From the NCBI GenBank assembly GCA_021298935.1, contig JAJTHR010000241.1, positions 1 through 8,461 on the forward strand: a stretch of 8,461 nucleotides of DNA. The letters run 5' to 3'. This stretch comes from Parachlamydia sp. (GTDB lineage: Bacteria; Chlamydiota; Chlamydiia; Chlamydiales; Parachlamydiaceae). Below the pieces are notes generated by a model that was not told the origin of the DNA, did not search any database, and saw only the letters and a program-made list of their open reading frames with translations. The translations under genes were made by a program, and so were the position numbers. Positions 1-5,967 of the stretch are shown piece by piece (within the stretch, counting starts at the first letter, position 1; each line of letters starts with the position of its first letter).

Positions 1-1
1 A

Positions 2-138
2 TAAATTTGACTTGTGATCACCTTCATCTTTAAAAGATCTCTCCTTGTTGATATTCAAAGATATCAACTTCGAAAAGATCTTTTAAATCTGAAGCGCTGA
101 CAAGTCAACTTTATGGTTTTATTTTTGGGAAATGGTAT
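2..138 (+). repeat. Left arm of a 137-bp inverted repeat (palindromic, MITE-like)
   Basis: Positions 2-138 match the reverse complement of 8325-8461 at 136 of 137 positions; the only difference I see is G104 against T8359. The first ~112 bp (2-113) are also an imperfect palindrome. Paired arms are 2-15 with 100-113 (13 of 14), 22-26 with 90-94, 29-40 with 76-87 (12 of 12) and 47-54 with 61-68 (8 of 8), leaving a 6-nt loop at 55-60. The palindrome starts and ends with TAAA/TTTA, which would fit TA-target elements, but this is inference. The last ~25 bp (114-138) lie outside the palindrome yet are shared by both arms, which gives the repeat an orientation. No protein is encoded. It ends where IS66-type transposase homology begins. 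The outer boundary is not visible because the window ends there. Confidence 0.93.
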
Positions 139-142
139 TAGA

Positions 143-297
143 ATGCTGAAAGTCAAGCAGAAAATATCTGGATGCTTTCGATCATTTGAAGGAGGAGTTA
201 CATTTCGACAGCAAGAAAACAAGGTTGGGGAATTTTGAATGCGTTGATTAATGCTATTCGAGGATCGCCGCGATTACTGACTATCCCAGTTACTTAA
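143..297 (+). pseudogene. IS66-type transposase, decayed C-terminal fragment
   Basis: The frame from 143 reads MLKVKQKISGCFRSFEGG, a typical C-terminal segment of IS66-family transposases (TnpC), and runs to a stop at 236-238. A second frame from about 202 reads ISTARKQGWGILNALINAI and stops at 295-297; this is the segment that normally follows, about seven or eight residues later (usually an FCRIRSY-like stretch). The coding region is therefore broken at about 200-205 by a small deletion plus frameshift. The whole upstream catalytic part is missing, cut off at or near the left repeat arm. The frame stays open back to 113 and reads NGIRM just before the recognised motif, so the last bases of the repeat may belong to the transposase. 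It is a relic without function. Family assignment is from remembered motifs. Confidence 0.8.
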
Positions 298-325
298 CTT
301 AATCCCTGTGCATGCTTTAAATCTA

Positions 326-358
326 GGTCGTCATGTTTGCGTAGCAAACGGGATGACC
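326..358. repeat. Imperfect hairpin near the IS66 remnant end
   Basis: GGTC at 326-329 and GTTTGC at 335-340 pair with GCAAAC at 344-349 and GACC at 355-358 around a 3-nt loop (gta), with a few mismatches between. It lies between the transposase stop and the probable element end, so it is most simply part of the non-coding 3' end of the insertion sequence. Confidence 0.5.
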
Positions 359-369
359 TGAATAGTTAC
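357..369. mobile_element. Probable right terminal sequence of the IS66-type relic
   Basis: The sequence CCTGAATAGTTAC lies about 60 bp after the transposase stop. It resembles the terminal inverted repeat I remember for some IS66-family elements (reading GTAACTATTCAGG inward). No matching left end is present, as expected if the left part of the element was lost. Recognition is from memory. Confidence 0.45.
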
Positions 370-377
370 AATAAATT

Positions 378-403
378 AAGGGTGCAAAGAACTTTGCACC
401 CTT
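378..403 (-). terminator. Terminator of the secreted-protein gene
   Basis: A perfect 12-bp inverted repeat (378-389 with 392-403) with a 2-nt loop lies 6 bp past the stop codon of the minus-strand gene. On the minus strand the stem is followed by TTAATTTAT, a modest U-rich tract. The position and strand fit a rho-independent terminator for the gene at 410-919; the tight loop and interrupted U-tract make it less canonical than the one after dnaK. Confidence 0.7.
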
Positions 404-409
404 AGAAAG

Positions 410-919
410 TTAAAAGACGTACATCACTTGATTGATACCTGTAACAAGCTCCGAATTGGAGTAAGTGTGGGTATAAACGACTCCTTGTGGAGAATAGGTG
501 ACAACGGAAAAGGGCATCACGCTTAAAATATCTCCGCTGTATGTCGCAATCATTTGAGACCCGCGATTCACACCTTCAAAAATAGTCAATACATAGAAAC
601 TCGAATAGTTGCCGACGTGGCATTTTGCACCGTCTACGTAGGACCAACCTTGTGACAGCGGCATGACCACCTGATGAGGATAATACCCAAAAATGTTGGC
701 CACGCAATCAAGCACTTCAGGTGAGTCAATTGCCCGGCTTTCCGTTTCGATGGTAAGTGCCTGCGTTAAAGCCTCATTACCGTTAACAGGCTCGATTTTT
801 TCGCTTGCCAGATGCAGTTCTTCTAATTGGGACGTTTGGTTTTCAGAGAGTGTGATATCTTCAGCATTTAACGTGAAGCTTAATAAGCAAACAAATAGGG
901 AAATCAAATATGTTTTCAT
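410..919 (-). CDS. Secreted hypothetical protein, 169 aa
   Basis: I do not recognise this protein. Residues 1-19 form a clear Sec signal peptide: K2, a hydrophobic core LISLFVCLLSF, and a likely cut after LNA (A19), giving a mature protein of about 150 aa outside the cytoplasm. There is no convincing lipobox, so it is not an obvious lipoprotein. Residues 20-65 are polar and acidic and look like a linker. Residues 66-169 look like a compact beta-rich domain with many aromatic, Val and Ser residues. The mature part has only two cysteines (C72 and C100), which could form a disulfide. The start is supported by AAGGA at 926-930 (minus-strand sense), 6 nt before the ATG. It is monocistronic, transcribed away from the dehydrogenase gene, and has its own terminator. 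It may be a lineage-specific effector or envelope protein, which is a guess from secretion alone. Confidence 0.75.
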   Translation of the reverse strand: MKTYLISLFVCLLSFTLNAEDITLSENQTSQLEELHLASEKIEPVNGNEALTQALTIETESRAIDSPEVLDCVANIFGYYPHQVVMPLSQGWSYVDGAKCHVGNYSSFYVLTIFEGVNRGSQMIATYSGDILSVMPFSVVTYSPQGVVYTHTYSNSELVTGINQVMYVF

Positions 920-1050
920 TCCAAATCCTTGGGTTAATATTATTTACGCAAGTAAACAATAGTCCTCCATTTATTAATATTCAACACCATAATTTTTAAT
1001 GTTTTAATAAAAATTATGACTGGTCAAATAACAGATTCTCATTATATAGA
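920..1050. other. Divergent AT-rich intergenic region with an inverted repeat
   Basis: This 131-bp gap separates two divergently transcribed genes and must hold both promoters. A perfect 10-bp inverted repeat, CATAATTTTT (988-997) and AAAAATTATG (1009-1018), surrounds an 11-bp spacer and could be a regulator site or just AT-rich chance. TGGTCA (1021-1026), 17 bp, then TATATA (1044-1049) is a weak promoter-like pair, but it would start transcription inside or after the annotated ATG of the dehydrogenase gene. AAGGA at 926-930 is the minus-strand ribosome binding site. I see no convincing -35/-10 pair for the minus-strand gene. Confidence 0.5.
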
Positions 1051-4000
1051 ATGGCTATGTATAACAACAACGACGACATTCTTCCGGCTCCGAGCGATTT
1101 AATGCTCGCCCTGCAGCAGGAAGGCCAGAAATTTCTCGATGATTACCTTTGGCTGGAATCCTCGATGCCACCCTCCTTTTTTGAAGAGGTCAGCCGGGAT
1201 AACCTGCTGCTGATTACTCACAGCCTGATGGGCTTCGAGCTGCAGAATTATTTTTCCATGATCAAACTTAAAAACGCCGCTATCGCATTATGTCTGGATA
1301 GTCCTGAAGCTGATATCCGCATTCTGGAAAATTACACTCAATACGGCATCAAAAACTACCAATCCTTTACTTCCATCGCCCCCTTCCCTGGCACCGATCA
1401 ACCTTTACGCATTGCCACACTTGAATTCATGAGCGCGCTGGAAGCAAGCGGCAAGATTTACCCTCATAAGTTAAAAAATGAGCTATTTCAACGAGTTGAG
1501 GCTGCACATCCTAGCCTTCTAAGAAACGAATTTGATGAATTGATCGAAAAGCTCGGCACTGCCTTTTTGCATGCGCTTCCGGTCGATCGGCTGGCCGTCG
1601 CCTTTGGACGCCTGCTGCAGGCCCAAACGCGTGACTACTGCCAGTATGAAGTCAGCTATGAGGATGATTGGCATGAAAAAGAGACTGGCTCCATGCATGT
1701 CTATCTGGCCTGGCAAAATACGCCTAAGCACATTTTTCTTTACCGCATTGCCCAAACAGTCTACCGCCACGGGTTAAGCATGAAACGGTTCCACGCTGCC
1801 TATGTGGAGCCCTATGGCAAGAAAAACATCCTCGTGATGGTCCTCAGCTTGCATGGGAGCAATGGCCTGCCCGTCTGGGACGTCGCAGACATCCCAGACT
1901 TTTTAAGAGAAATGACCTCCATCAAGTATTTCGATACATCCGATCAGATCAATGGGCGCCTTGTCAAAACAAGACTTGTCTCCGGCAACATGGGAAATCT
2001 ATTAAGGGCCCTTGGCTGCTTTGTGCACCAATGCCTTGTGCAAATTGACAAGCATTTATACACGCCCGATAGCATTGAGGAGGCCCTTTGCCGCCATCCG
2101 GAACTCACACAGCAACTTTGTGAAGCCTTTAAGCAAAGATTCGATCCCAAGCTGGCCGACAGCACTCAATTCAATACTATTAAGGAGCGGTTTTTACAGG
2201 ATGTGGAGCAGCTTGACACAGGCCACGAGAGCAACGACATCCGCCGTAAAAATGTCCTTTTGCAAGGATTGAATTTTATTGAGCACACCTTAAAGACAAA
2301 CTTTTTCCGTCAAAATTACACGGCCCTTAGCTTCCGCCTTGATCCCCGCTACCTTGACAATATTCCCTTTGACCGCTCCAAAAAATTTCCTGAGCTTCCA
2401 TACGCAATTTTTTTCGTCTACGGTATGCATTTTTTCGGCTTTCATATCCGCTTTAAAGACCTTTCGAGAGGAGGACTAAGGACTGTTTATCCAGAGCAGG
2501 CAGAGCAAATGGCGGCCGAAAAAAATAATATTTTTCATGAATGCTACTCGCTTGCCTGGACGCAGCATAAAAAGAATAAAGATATTCCGGAAGGAGGGGC
2601 CAAAGGAATTTTATTTTTACACCCTTTTGATTTAATCGACACTGAATCGCCTATCCTTAAAAGGGAGTTGGAGTTGGCCCGGCTGGATTCCCAGGCCATC
2701 GAAAAAAAAGTTTCCGATTTCAGGCAGGAGCAAAAACTCGAATACTTATTTCAATCGCAGCGCTCCTTCATCGAAAGCCTGATCACCATCGTCAATTGCG
2801 ATCAGGATGGACGCCTAAGGGCCAAGCATATCATCGATTACTGGAAACGGCCGGAGTACCTTTATTTAGGTCCGGATGAAAATATGCACGATGCGATGAT
2901 CGAGTGGATCGCCGATTACAGCAAAAAGTATGGCTATAAACCGGGCAGCGCCTTCATCTCAAGTAAACCGAGAGCCGGCATCAATCATAAAGAATATGGT
3001 GTCACCTCGCTTGGCATCAATGTTTACATGATTGAGGTGTTAAAGTATTTAAACATCGATCCCTACAAGGACACTTTTACGGTTAAGCTTTCAGGGGGCC
3101 CTGATGGGGATGTGGCCGGCAACCAGCTGCTCAATCTCTACCGCTTTTTTCCACATACAGCCAAGGTGGTGGCGCTCACCGACAAGACAGGCACAATCAG
3201 GGATGACAAGGGATTGGAACTGGAAGCTTTGCATGATTTGTTTTACCAATGCAAAGGAATCTCAAGCTACCCCCCTGAAAAGCTCTCTGATGGGGGATTC
3301 TTAATCGACAAGGGAAACAAGCGGCATCCCTCTCCCTTTATTCAGGAAACCCTCTGCTACCGAAAAAAAGGGGGCTCGCTCATTCAGGAATGGATTTCAG
3401 GCAGCGAAACCAACCATCTCTTGAGGTTTAACGTCCACCAAACGAAAGCCGACATTTTTATCCCTTCCGGCGGCAGACCCCGTTCCTTAAATGAAAGTAA
3501 TGTCACTGAATACCTAGATGTTTGGGGAAGACCTACCTCGAAGGCCATTATTGAAGGCGCCAACCTTTACCTCACCCAGTCTGCCCGCCATTTTCTGGAA
3601 GAAAAAGGGGTGCTCATCATCAAAGACAGCTCGGCGAATAAGGGGGGGGTGATTTGCTCTTCCTTTGAAGTGCTGAGCAGCCTGACCCTTGAAGAAGAAA
3701 CTTTTATTCAATACAGGGATAGCCTGATCAGCGAAATTTTGGACAGGCTGCAATTATGCGCGCAGAATGAAGCCAACTTGTTGCTTCAAACACACAAAAA
3801 AACGGGTGAATCACTGACCGCCCTTTCGGATAAAATTTCAGATGCGATCAATCATTATACCTATCAATTGCTTGATTACCTTGAAACCTTATCTTTGGAC
3901 TCTAATGAACCTCTGCTCCACTGCTTTTTAAACTACTGCCTTCCGACATTAAAGGAGCGCTTTCCGGAACAGCTGATTGAAAAAATTCCTGACCACCATA

Positions 4001-4107
4001 AAAAAGCAATCATTGCCTGCCATATTGCCTCCCGCCTCATCTACCAAAAAGGGGTCGATTGGAAACCATCCATCGTTGAAATTCTTCCTCTTATCCTCGA
4101 GAAATAA
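1051..4107 (+). CDS. Large NAD-dependent glutamate dehydrogenase, 1018 aa
   Basis: Cytoplasmic enzyme for L-glutamate + NAD+ + water to 2-oxoglutarate + ammonia + NADH, feeding amino-acid carbon into the TCA cycle. At 1018 aa it fits the large ~115-kDa class (like fungal Gdh2) rather than the ~450-aa hexameric enzymes or the ~1600-aa class. Residues 1 to about 440 are the long N-terminal part typical of large GDHs. The catalytic part has RGGLR (473-477) and KNKDIPEGGAKG (508-519), where K518 fits the catalytic lysine of PxGGxKG by family analogy. The NAD-domain loop GGPDGDVAGN is at 682-691, and the signatures IEGANLYLTQ (834-843) and KDSSANKGGV (858-867) follow. All key motifs are intact. 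The ATG at 1051 has no visible Shine-Dalgarno; a second in-frame ATG lies at 1057. No terminator is visible before the hrcA operator 7 bp downstream. Function is confident; start is less so. Confidence 0.93.
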   Translation: MAMYNNNDDILPAPSDLMLALQQEGQKFLDDYLWLESSMPPSFFEEVSRDNLLLITHSLMGFELQNYFSMIKLKNAAIALCLDSPEADIRILENYTQYGIKNYQSFTSIAPFPGTDQPLRIATLEFMSALEASGKIYPHKLKNELFQRVEAAHPSLLRNEFDELIEKLGTAFLHALPVDRLAVAFGRLLQAQTRDYCQYEVSYEDDWHEKETGSMHVYLAWQNTPKHIFLYRIAQTVYRHGLSMKRFHAAYVEPYGKKNILVMVLSLHGSNGLPVWDVADIPDFLREMTSIKYFDTSDQINGRLVKTRLVSGNMGNLLRALGCFVHQCLVQIDKHLYTPDSIEEALCRHPELTQQLCEAFKQRFDPKLADSTQFNTIKERFLQDVEQLDTGHESNDIRRKNVLLQGLNFIEHTLKTNFFRQNYTALSFRLDPRYLDNIPFDRSKKFPELPYAIFFVYGMHFFGFHIRFKDLSRGGLRTVYPEQAEQMAAEKNNIFHECYSLAWTQHKKNKDIPEGGAKGILFLHPFDLIDTESPILKRELELARLDSQAIEKKVSDFRQEQKLEYLFQSQRSFIESLITIVNCDQDGRLRAKHIIDYWKRPEYLYLGPDENMHDAMIEWIADYSKKYGYKPGSAFISSKPRAGINHKEYGVTSLGINVYMIEVLKYLNIDPYKDTFTVKLSGGPDGDVAGNQLLNLYRFFPHTAKVVALTDKTGTIRDDKGLELEALHDLFYQCKGISSYPPEKLSDGGFLIDKGNKRHPSPFIQETLCYRKKGGSLIQEWISGSETNHLLRFNVHQTKADIFIPSGGRPRSLNESNVTEYLDVWGRPTSKAIIEGANLYLTQSARHFLEEKGVLIIKDSSANKGGVICSSFEVLSSLTLEEETFIQYRDSLISEILDRLQLCAQNEANLLLQTHKKTGESLTALSDKISDAINHYTYQLLDYLETLSLDSNEPLLHCFLNYCLPTLKERFPEQLIEKIPDHHKKAIIACHIASRLIYQKGVDWKPSIVEILPLILEK

Positions 4108-4113
4108 TAAAAA

Positions 4114-4140
4114 TCAGCAGTCAAAGCTTTCGATTGCTAA
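4114..4140. promoter_or_regulatory. Degenerate CIRCE operator (HrcA binding site)
   Basis: TCAGCAGTC (4114-4122), a 9-bp spacer (4123-4131) and GATTGCTAA (4132-4140) match the CIRCE consensus TTAGCACTC-N9-GAGTGCTAA at 15 of 18 positions with the exact spacer length. It lies directly upstream of the promoter of hrcA-grpE-dnaK, the operon this operator controls in Chlamydia and many other bacteria. Three mismatches suggest weaker binding than a perfect CIRCE. Its placement just upstream of the -35 box, rather than over the promoter, is worth noting. Confidence 0.83.
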
Positions 4141-4146
4141 ATTTCT

Positions 4147-4175
4147 TTGACTAAATTGTTTTTGCCGATTATTAT
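4147..4175 (+). promoter_or_regulatory. sigma70/sigma66-type promoter of the hrcA-grpE-dnaK operon
   Basis: TTGACT (4147-4152) and TATTAT (4170-4175) are separated by exactly 17 bp, each matching its consensus at 5 of 6 positions. Transcription would begin at about 4182, some 20 nt before the GTG codon at 4201. The CIRCE operator ends 6 bp upstream of the -35 box. The promoter overlaps the first codons of the longest possible hrcA frame, which argues that translation starts later. Confidence 0.75.
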
Positions 4176-4200
4176 TGGTCTAATAATAGGTAAAAAACCA

Positions 4201-5370
4201 GTGAAAAGTTCAAAAAATCTTCCTGTCAAACGAATGGGCAAGCAAGAAAGGGAAAGGCAAGTGCTGCTGGGCCTTGTGGATTATTTTATCCATACGGGCA
4301 AACCGGTGGGATCTAACACTTTAAAAGAAGCAGGTTTTGGCGATTTGAGTTCCGCCACTATCCGCAACTACTTTGCAAATCTTGAAGAAGGGGGCTTCTT
4401 ATCCCAGTCCCATTCATCAAGCGGCCGTGTCCCCACTCCGCTTGCCTTCCGTACCTATGCGAACTTTTACGAAGGGGAGCAGGAAAAGGAAAACGAGGAA
4501 ATTTTTAAGCACTTAAAAAAATTCGAAGCGCGTGAAATTGCTGCCTTTTTGCAAGGAGCTGCGGAAGAGCTAAGCCTGCATACAAATTGCGCTGTCTTTT
4601 TAGGAGCTCCTCGCTTCGACCACGACTTTATCTCTCAGATCAAGCTTGTCCCCCTCGATGCCTTCCGCTGCCTCGGAGTCATCCTTACCGACTTTGGCGT
4701 GATACAGACAGAAATTATCCACTTGCCTGCCAAGCTCTCGGTCATTGCCTTAAAACGGATCGAGCAATATTTTTACTGGCGCCTGACAGGCATGGATAAG
4801 CCCGATCTCCTTGAACCCCAGGAAGAGGCCGCAGCTCAAATATTTTACAATGAAATCGTCCTGCGCTATATCGTCGGCTATTCCAATTTTATTGACGAAG
4901 ACCTTTACCGCACCGGCTTTTCGCGTCTCCTGACCTATTCCGATTTTCAAAGCACAAGCCTGCTTGCAAGCGGACTTTCTTTATTTGAAAACGGCCATAG
5001 CATGCGCCTGCTTTTAAAAGAGTGCAAGTCCATGAACAAAATCAAATTTTGGATCGGTGAGGATCTTTCTGCCATTTCTTCCTCCGACCCCAATTGCAGC
5101 GTCATTGCGGTCCCTTATTACATTAATTCCAGGCCAGTTGGCGCTGTCGGACTGCTGGGACCCAACCGGCTTCCCTACCGCAGCCTGTTTCAAACTTTAA
5201 GGCAATTTTCAAGATGCGTAAGCGAAGTGCTGACCCGCAATATCTATAAATTTAAAATCCAGTACCGGCAGCCGGAAGAGGGACCTCTATCCCTCCAAAA
5301 AGAAGAACACGCATCCCTCATGCTGCTGGAGGACAAAAGTAAAAATGAGCTATCCCAAGGAGAAAAATAA
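4201..5370 (+). CDS. hrcA: Heat-inducible transcription repressor HrcA, 389 aa
   Basis: Represses class I heat-shock genes by binding CIRCE; in known systems its activity depends on chaperonin GroEL. Residues about 15-80 form the winged helix, with KPVGSNTL (34-41) and DLSSATIRNYFANLE (48-62), then SSSGRVPT (72-79). The C-terminal part carries SSDPNCSVIAVPYY and GAVGLLGPNRLPYRSLF, typical of the family's GAF-like region. About 40 residues follow (from KFKIQYRQP to the end), matching the C-terminal tail of chlamydial HrcA, which is reported to modulate repression. The frame is open from a TTG at 4147, but that codon is the -35 box. I prefer GTG at 4201, with AGG at 4188-4190 as a weak ribosome binding site, giving 389 aa, close to the chlamydial length of about 390. 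ATG at 4234 is another option. grpE begins 5 bp after the stop. Confidence 0.93.
   Translation: MKSSKNLPVKRMGKQERERQVLLGLVDYFIHTGKPVGSNTLKEAGFGDLSSATIRNYFANLEEGGFLSQSHSSSGRVPTPLAFRTYANFYEGEQEKENEEIFKHLKKFEAREIAAFLQGAAEELSLHTNCAVFLGAPRFDHDFISQIKLVPLDAFRCLGVILTDFGVIQTEIIHLPAKLSVIALKRIEQYFYWRLTGMDKPDLLEPQEEAAAQIFYNEIVLRYIVGYSNFIDEDLYRTGFSRLLTYSDFQSTSLLASGLSLFENGHSMRLLLKECKSMNKIKFWIGEDLSAISSSDPNCSVIAVPYYINSRPVGAVGLLGPNRLPYRSLFQTLRQFSRCVSEVLTRNIYKFKIQYRQPEEGPLSLQKEEHASLMLLEDKSKNELSQGEK
5357..5362 (+). promoter_or_regulatory. Ribosome binding site of grpE
   Basis: AAGGAG lies inside the last codons of hrcA, 13 nt before the grpE ATG at 5376. The spacing is longer than usual, but no better match is nearer. 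Its position within hrcA suggests translational linkage of the two genes. Confidence 0.6.
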
Positions 5371-5375
5371 GCGCC

Positions 5376-5942
5376 ATGAATGAACAAAATGAACATATCC
5401 CGGAAGAAGAAGCCGTTGAATTTGCATCGGCCCCTTCAAACCCCAAGCAAGTCATGATGACTGATGAGGAGTTAAGGGAGATCCAAAAAGAATTGATTGA
5501 ATACAAAGACAAGTACCTGCGCCTTTTGGCAGATAATGAGAATGCGCGCAAACGCATGCAAAAAGAAAGGCAGGAAATGACCCGGTTTGCCCTTGAAAAC
5601 CTGATCGTTGATTTCCTCCATCCGCTTGACAATCTTGAAAATGCGCTCCGGTTTGCTCAGGACATGTCGGAAGAAGTCAAAAACTGGGCCGTCGGCTTTC
5701 AAATGATCCTGGCCCAATTTAAAGATATTTTAGCCAGCAATGGGGTGACCCCCATCGAATCAAAAGGAAATCCGTTTGATCCCCACTCCCATGAAGCCCT
5801 TGAAATGGTGGAAACAGATGCCTATATCCCCGGAACCGTCGTTGAAGAGAGCGTTAGGGGCTATAAAATGGGAGACAAAATCATACGGCCTGCACGCGTA
5901 AAAGTCGCCAAGACGCAGATGCGCGAAGAAGAATTAACTTAA
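5376..5942 (+). CDS. grpE: Nucleotide exchange factor GrpE, 188 aa
   Basis: Cytoplasmic homodimeric cochaperone that releases ADP from DnaK and resets its substrate cycle. The acidic N-terminus (1-28) is disordered-looking. Residues about 29-75 (EELREIQKEL to RKRMQKERQEM) form the long dimerising helix, followed by a helical segment FALENLIVDFLHPLDNLENAL (71-91). The C-terminal beta-domain that touches DnaK holds NPFDPHSHEALEMVE (132-146) and the GrpE signature region VVEESVRGYKMGDKIIRPARVKVAK (155-179). The length matches chlamydial GrpE (about 190 aa), and there is no sign of damage. It sits 5 bp after hrcA and 25 bp before dnaK, so the three are cotranscribed from the promoter at 4147-4175. 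Confidence 0.96.
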   Translation: MNEQNEHIPEEEAVEFASAPSNPKQVMMTDEELREIQKELIEYKDKYLRLLADNENARKRMQKERQEMTRFALENLIVDFLHPLDNLENALRFAQDMSEEVKNWAVGFQMILAQFKDILASNGVTPIESKGNPFDPHSHEALEMVETDAYIPGTVVEESVRGYKMGDKIIRPARVKVAKTQMREEELT

Positions 5943-5953
5943 AAACTATTGAA

Positions 5954-5959
5954 AAGGAG
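5954..5959 (+). promoter_or_regulatory. Ribosome binding site deciding the dnaK start
   Basis: AAGGAG lies 8 nt before ATG 5968 and only 2 nt before the in-frame TTG at 5962. The spacing selects ATG 5968 as the start, so the protein begins MSQSQTKKG. Confidence 0.85.
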
Positions 5960-5967
5960 TTTTGACG

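Noticed and set aside
2..138. Repeat arms as telomere-like ends of a linear replicon
   Set aside because: Terminal hairpins would be the textbook look, but the content is an essential chromosomal operon and the edges hold broken genes. A chromosomal repeat or contig break is far simpler.
2..138. CRISPR array or tRNA/rRNA gene at the window edges
   Set aside because: There is one palindromic unit per end, no spaced repeat series, and no cloverleaf or rRNA-like conserved sequence.
693..962. 89-codon plus-strand open frame opposite the secreted-protein gene
   Set aside because: The minus-strand gene has a signal peptide, ribosome binding site and terminator; this frame has none and crosses into the AT-rich spacer.
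3641..3648. Run of eight G in the dehydrogenase gene as a phase-variation tract
   Set aside because: It falls in the conserved NKGGV motif, where Lys-Gly-Gly-Val codons naturally give a G run, and the frame is intact.
4587..4799. 70-codon plus-strand open frame inside hrcA
   Set aside because: It is an out-of-frame shadow of hrcA with no supporting signal.
5943..5967. Separate promoter or CIRCE in front of dnaK
   Set aside because: The 25-bp gap holds only a Shine-Dalgarno; no operator or -35/-10 pair is seen, so dnaK is read from the hrcA promoter.
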